Assembly: GCA_950097015.1 (NCBI GenBank)
Contig: CATNEN010000038.1
Coordinates: 11,346,001 to 11,410,000, forward strand
DNA from: Macrostomum hystrix
Lineage: Eukaryota > Platyhelminthes > Macrostomidae
Direction: 5' to 3'
DNA: 64,000 bases
This document shows positions 59,182 to 64,000 of this stretch, one piece after another; the first letter of the stretch is position 1; every line of letters starts with the position of its first letter. A model generated the notes under the pieces. It was not told the origin of the DNA, ran no database searches, and saw only the letters and a program-made list of their open reading frames with translations. The position numbers and the translations under genes were made by a program.

Positions 59182-60080
59182 TACTCTGTTGTGTGACAGC
59201 GACTGCGTTGGAAACTATGTGAATGGCTTAAAAAATCGTGTGATTACTTCTACCAACTATAGAGCTAGGCCAATTTCGCAGGTCAACGTTTCCATGAAAT
59301 TCGTATTTTGATTTTTTATTTAAACTTTAAATTATCAAAATCAAAACACAAATCATCAGATCCTGCGTCTCAGACTTAAAATCTAGCATTCCAGCTTAAT
59401 TTTTTAAAGGGCTCTGATATTAGTCTTTAATTTTTGAGAGAATATCAGTGAGGGGACATCAATTAAGACCATCACGGCAATGCTGGCATCTAGGAGGCAA
59501 GAAGGCAATACATGTGTAAAGGTTTTAAGCTGGAAATATGCCTATTTGCCTAGCAGCACTAATTAAGTTAACCAAAAACATCAGACTAAGTTGCGATTTC
59601 AAATGACACGAGGTTCTTTCTAATATTTTCTTGTATATCAAACCAAGTAATAAACAACTGAGTTCAAGCTGTCAGCCATAAAAGCAGACATACTTAAGAT
59701 ACAATTTTTATTAGTCCCCAGCAGATGCGTAGCTCAATCAAAACTCGGAGTGACACTTGGTGCAGGTTCTGACGCACCTCTAAAATGAGGCGAAAACAAA
59801 AGTATCTTTAGACAAAATGCAAAAACTAAAAATTATAAAAGTGAGACTGCATGCAGATTGCAGTGAACCGACTTTACTGGCTGAGCGCGAATCAGTTCTT
59901 TTCAAGAAAACTAATGTAACTGTTTTATAAAAAAGGCGAATTCCGCCATGGGCACTACGTGAACCTAGCATGAAGGAAAAAAGCCGGCAAAATCGGGCAA
60001 GGTCACTAAGTAAATGGACAGTAAGAGTGCTCAAATAAGTGAAAGCGCTATAGTGAAAAACAGTAAAATTGAGCTGCAAA
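59182..60080. other. Upstream flank of the SMPD2-like gene
   Basis: Spacer upstream of the SMPD2 start and downstream of the next minus-strand gene. AT-rich, with no convincing exon or core promoter. Confidence 0.4.
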
Positions 60081-60416
60081 TTATCCACGAGCTTGCTGTG
60101 TCTGCTGGCGTCCCTGGCAACGGCCTGGTGAGGTTCGTGTCCCACCCGCATGCGCACTGGGAAGGGCGCTGATGCAGCTGCCTCCACCGCCAGATCGGCT
60201 CTGGGCGGCTGTCGGCGGTCGACGTGGCACATCGGAGCTGCTGCGTTGCCATGGAGACGGAGGGATGCGCTGCTCGGTTAGCAGGAGAGGCTCTGGAAGA
60301 GAATTAGACTCCATGGCACTCGAATTTTTATTAGCAACCTGAGCTGCCTCAGACAAGCCGCACATCCTCGGTGAGTCAAGGCGCAATGGGACTCGCCGAC
60401 GATGGCGGACTCTCAA
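60081..60416 (-). CDS. Possible exon, unidentified
   Basis: Minus-strand frame with an internal acceptor-like CTAATTCTCTTCCAG. It reads PLLLTEQRIPPSPWQRSSSD, then VPRRPPTAAQSRSGGGGSC, and ends QGRQQTQQARG stop. Non-repetitive and Pro/Ser/Arg-rich. It lies 3' of the glycine-rich gene's TGA, so it is either an alternative terminal exon of that gene or chance. Confidence 0.22.
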   Translation of the reverse strand: MRVRHRRRVPLRLDSPRMCGLSEAAQVANKNSSAMESNSLPEPLLLTEQRIPPSPWQRSSSDVPRRPPTAAQSRSGGGGSCISALPSAHAGGTRTSPGRCQGRQQTQQARG

Positions 60417-60741
60417 AGGTGCACCTGAGCTGAGGTTTGAAGTGGATTCCCCTGAGGGTCAGCGAAGCAAAGCAAAGTAAATTCTGGTATCAGATTCTAG
60501 TATTCTGTTGCTAAATGAATATTGGTTGCTAAATAACCAGATCCAAAAAATTCAGACCAAGAAATTTACTTGCGGGCTTGCAAGAGACAAATGAATAAAA
60601 TATATATTTTTAAGTGTATTAAGACTTTCTGTTTAAAAAAGAATAAAATCACAACAGGCAAACTTGCGACTACAAGTTCTGTGCTTGAGTTCTCAGTGTG
60701 CTGAGCAGTTTCAGCTGTGCCAGAGAAAGTCGCTGGTGCCG

Positions 60742-63700
60742 TCAGCCGCGGCAGCTCTCGATGCCGACGGGCGTCACGACGACTCGACCGTGCTGGCTGG
60801 CCGAGTTGCCGCCGGCTGTGGCGTTGCAGCGGCTGCCGGAGCAAAAGGAGCCTCCGCCACCTCCCGCCTGACCGGCTTCCGTGCCAGCTCCACCACCGCT
60901 GAAGCCGCCGCCGCCTCCGCTGCCTCCTTCGCTATATGCAACACCGCCGCCGCCGCCGCCAAAGCCGCCGCAGATATAAGACTTAGAAATCGGAATGGAA
61001 TTAAGTGGGCGTTAGTAGGAAGCAAAAGCCAAAAATAGCAACAGCAGAAAGTACGAGCAACCGAAAGGAGAATGATTAGACAAAATCCGCCCCCAGAGAT
61101 CAACTATTCATTTCAGCGCAGGCCCGGTTCGGCAGGACAGCAGCTGTGCCGACGTGGAGCTGCCGGAGACAGGATCCGCAGCTGTGCTGACGTGGAATGG
61201 CCCGAGACCGGAACGCAGCTGTGCTGACGTGGAGCTCCCGGAATCAACCCGGCCTGTCCCGACCTGCAGCTGCCTGCATCGACCCAACCCTGCCGAAACT
61301 GGAGCCGCCCGGACCCGATCGGGAACGAGATCGGGAGGAGGCCGAGACCGCACAAGAAAGCGGGATCGATGAAAGAAAAGGGGTTGGCGTGCCTGCCAAC
61401 CAACTAGTTTAATGATAATAACTGTACTAGACTCGAGGCTGCGACCTCACTCACCCCCAATTCTCATGCGTACTGTTGCTATGGTATTATCTCCCCCTCG
61501 GATCGAGGGGTTTTAAAGACACTATATATATCGGTGCAGAGCGCGGAAAAAGATTCGCCGCGCGAGTTAGTTAGAGACTTACTTTGAGCTCCGTTTAGAT
61601 AAACTTACTAGAAAATCAGTGTGTTTGCGTTCTTTCTTAAGTAGAATCAGCGATAACGATCTAGAGAGATCACTACGACCAACCGGTATACTGAGTATCG
61701 ATAGTCGTAGGAGTTATAGCCTTAAAGACTTTTAGACTGCAATAAACCGCTAGACAAACTATAGGAAAACTACAAGTGAAGAAGAGACATAAAACTTGAA
61801 GCGCTATAGAAGACACTACGCGGAATTACTTGAGAGCCGCAGTCGACGCCACCGCCGACCCAGCCGTCGACTCGGCCTCGTCCGCGGAGTCCCTCAGCGC
61901 TCGAGTTGGACATCCAGCCAGCTCCCGGACCGCCTGGGAGGCAAGACTCCGGGTTTTCACTCGCACACGGCACAGTGGACATGTCCATGCCCGGCTGTCC
62001 GTTCGCTCCTCCGAAGCCGATCGCCAGGAAGTTCAGCCCAATGGAGTCGGTTCCGTTCACTCCGTCCTGACCGTCAATGCCTGCAGAGAATGGCAAAGCT
62101 CACACTGAGCCGCACCCGCTCACAGCCAATCAGCAAACACTGCTCAGCTGAGCGTCTCTCACAGCCAATCAGCAAACACTGCTCAGCTGAGCGTCTCTCA
62201 CAGCCAATCAGCAAACACTGCTCAGCTCAGCGTCTCTCACAGCCAATCAGCAAACACTGCTCAGCTGAGCGTCTCTCACAGCCAATCAGCAAACACTGCT
62301 CAGCTGAGCGTCTCTCACAGCCAATCAGCAAACACTGCTCAGCTGAGCGTCTCTCACAGCCAATCAGCAAACACTGCTCAGCTCAGCGTCTCTCAAAGCC
62401 AATCAGCAATCACTGCTCAGCTGAGCGTCTCTCACAGCCAATCAGCAAACACTGCTCAGCTGAGCGTCTCTCACAGCCAATCAGCAAACACTGCTCAGCT
62501 GAGCGTCTCTCACAGCCAATCAGCAAACACTGCTCAGCTGAGCGTCTCTCACAGCCAATCAGCAAACACTGCTCAGCTGAGCGTCTCTCACAGCCAATCA
62601 GCAAACACTGCTCAGCTGAGCGTCTCTCACAGCCAATCAGCAAACACTGCTCAGCTGAGCGTCTCTCACAGCCAATCAGCAAACACTGCTCAGCTCAGCG
62701 TCTCTCACAGCCAATCAGCAAACACTGCTCAGCTGAGCGTGTCTCACCGTCGAATTCGGTCGAGGCGCCTCCGCCTCCGCCTGCAGCCAGCAGCAGCTCG
62801 CCGCGGTCGTCGATGTACACGAATGAGCCGCCACCTCCGCTACGACCGATACAGCTTTCACTTCCGCACTGACCGACGACAATGGACAGCACGGTGCCTT
62901 CGCTGAGGTTTAAGAAGCCCGAGATGGCCGCTCCTCTGCCGCCTCTCATTAAGACACCATAAGACTCATATGAGCCACCGCTGGCTCCGAAGGCCTCGAT
63001 GCGGTAGCAGCCAGTCTGCGGCACGGCGGCCAGCTGCACGGACGCGATGGAGCCTTTCTCTGCAAAGTCAGCAGTCAGGAATGAACGCAATCAACTCAGG
63101 AATGTCTCAGAGACACTCGTCATTCACAGGCTGAGCTGGTCTGCTCACACCGACTCACTCAGCTCAGGAAGGAAGGTGCCGTTGGCAGCTCGAATCGGAC
63201 TTCTCCGCGGGAAGCTCGCGGTCTGGTCGTAGAAGGTCTCAGTGAGCCACAGCTCATCGCCAGCGTTGCCTCCCAGGCTGACGGGCTCCCTCAGGCAGTG
63301 GGCTGACTGGGCATCGAACTCGAAGAAGTGCACCAGCTGGCAATGCTCAGTTCTGTTGCTGCTGAAGATCAGCAATGCGCAAAGCGTTTCGGCGCACCTG
63401 GCAGCGCAGAAGGCCAGCGAGTCGGCGTCAATCTCGAGCGTCACTTCGAAGCACGGCAAGCTGGAGTTCAGCCAAACCAGTCCATAGAACCTGCTCAGGC
63501 CGTTGCTGCTGTTCTGCCACTGAGCAGTGCTGCTGTCTGCAATGGTTTCAAGGACATTTCCGCATATCTGAAACCATTCAGTGCGCAATGGACATTGCAG
63601 GGGACATTGCAGTGACACTCACTTTGCAGGCTGTCGTTCAGTGCTGGCACCGGACTGAGAGCGTCCCGCCTGTCCTGCAGCCGCTGCTGAAAGTTCTCCA

Positions 63701-64000
63701 ACAGCCACACCAGCTCGCCGTCCTCCGAGCTGAAGCTGCCGACCGCCGAGCCGCCAGAAGCTCCGGGCGCGGAGGCCGCGGGAAACACTCGCAGCAGGCG
63801 GCACAGCCGGTCCATCGGCCTGAATGAGGCCAGGTCGCAGCGGTACATTCCGCACATCAGCTGGCAGTCCGTCAGGCCGCCTACAGTTCTGGCCACAATC
63901 TGGGAGGCTCCGTCCGCCTCCGCGAGCTCCACCGGACTGTCCGACTTCAGCATCGTGTGCCGGTAGCACTCCGCCCTCGCTCTGCCTGCTGAAGGCGTAG
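60742..64000 (-). CDS. PAN-like/ALK-type glycine-rich-domain protein (partial, 5' off window)
   Basis: Extracellular protein. Five phase-matched exons in window: 64000-63623, 63536-63159, 63059-62748, 62080-61830, 60981-60742. Exon A: Cys-containing module AECYRHT...GGLTDCQLMCGMYRCDLASF...RLCRLL. Exon B: a second module CFEVTLEIDADSLAFCAARC...CALLIF...CQLVHFF. Both have the spacing style of PAN/apple-like modules. Exons C-E: an ALK/LTK-type glycine-rich domain with GCYRIEAFGASGGS, VLSIVVGQCGSESC, LLLAAGGGGGAS, IDGQDGVNGTDSIG and GGFGGGGGVAYSEGGSGGGG. It ends HGRVVVTPVGIESCRG stop. No transmembrane or kinase region is seen before the stop, so as read it is secreted. An alternative donor skipping the stop toward a membrane or kinase region is possible. 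The N-terminus is beyond the right edge. The acceptor at 61830/60981 (TTCTAAG) was chosen by phase. Confidence 0.75.
61110..61790 (+). mobile_element. Possible LTR-retrotransposon 3' remnant
   Basis: GC-rich coding-like sequence (61110-61410, frame ending KGVGVPANQLV stop) leads to a purine run GAAAGAAAAGGGG, then a segment with TATATATATCGG (about 61530) and AATAAA (61742). This order suggests a polypurine tract followed by an LTR with promoter and poly(A) signal. The ends are not defined and no second LTR is present. It lies in the last intron of the glycine-rich gene. Confidence 0.35.
62105..62745. repeat. 39-bp array with CCAAT motifs, starting at a 5' splice site
   Basis: About 16 copies of CTCACAGCCAATCAGCAAAC + ACTGCTCAGCTGAGCGTCT. 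In the gene sense the exon at 62748 ends GACG|GTGAGACACGCTCAGC, and each unit repeats TGTGAGAGACGCTCAGC. The array is therefore in register with the donor from intron position +1. Each unit carries AGCCAATCAG, a good NF-Y/CCAAT match. Confidence 0.95.

Noticed and set aside
61796-62872. 358-codon plus-strand frame with SQPISKHCSAERL repeats
   Set aside because: Antisense of the 39-bp intronic array and of glycine-rich exons that have clear splice phases on the other strand.

Overview
This is a stretch of an animal (invertebrate bilaterian) nuclear genome. Every recognisable gene is an animal gene split by GT-AG introns: CELF/Bruno RNA-binding protein, TBATA/SPATIAL protein, RASEF-type EF-hand Rab GTPase, GABA-A alpha-like receptor subunit, SMPD2-type neutral sphingomyelinase, and an ALK/LTK-type glycine-rich-domain protein. 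A spiralian such as a flatworm is possible, but nothing in the window fixes the phylum. More than half of the window is short-period tandem repeat, so almost all long open frames here are repeat artefacts. I found the genes by reading exon by exon and checking that splice phases close.

Layout: 1-7351, CELF-family gene (minus), RRM1 exons separated by satellite-filled introns. 7352-13449, SINE, 16-bp and 24-bp arrays. 13450-20871, TBATA-like gene (minus, five exons). A complete repetitive secreted-protein gene with its own TATA box (17377-19026) is nested in its third intron. 23622-26898, RASEF-like gene (plus, six exons, 727 aa). 27400-33235, satellites, a Helitron remnant and a hAT-type MITE. 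33480-39318, GABA-A-type receptor (plus, four exons, 486 aa). 39500-41700, SINEs and related arrays. 41810-44959, unidentified two-exon acidic protein (plus). 46858-59181, SMPD2-like gene (minus, seven exons, 387 aa), one intron of which is a 4-kb 21-bp satellite. 60742-64000, PAN-like plus ALK-type glycine-rich protein (minus, runs off the right edge).

The most unusual theme is the relation between satellites and introns. Nearly every long intron carries its own private tandem array, and many arrays begin within about 5-45 bp of the 5' splice site. In CELF intron 1 and in one intron of the glycine-rich gene the repeat unit is a reiterated copy of the 5' splice site itself. In SMPD2 intron 4 many units carry a juxtaposed AG|GTGAGAT. 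This looks like intron growth by tandem duplication starting at the donor. A second item of note is the GABA-A-like channel, whose pore-lining M2 start has Ala-Asp where anion channels have Pro-Ala, which suggests cation selectivity.

No rRNA, canonical tRNA or CRISPR was seen; tRNA-like sequences are SINE heads.
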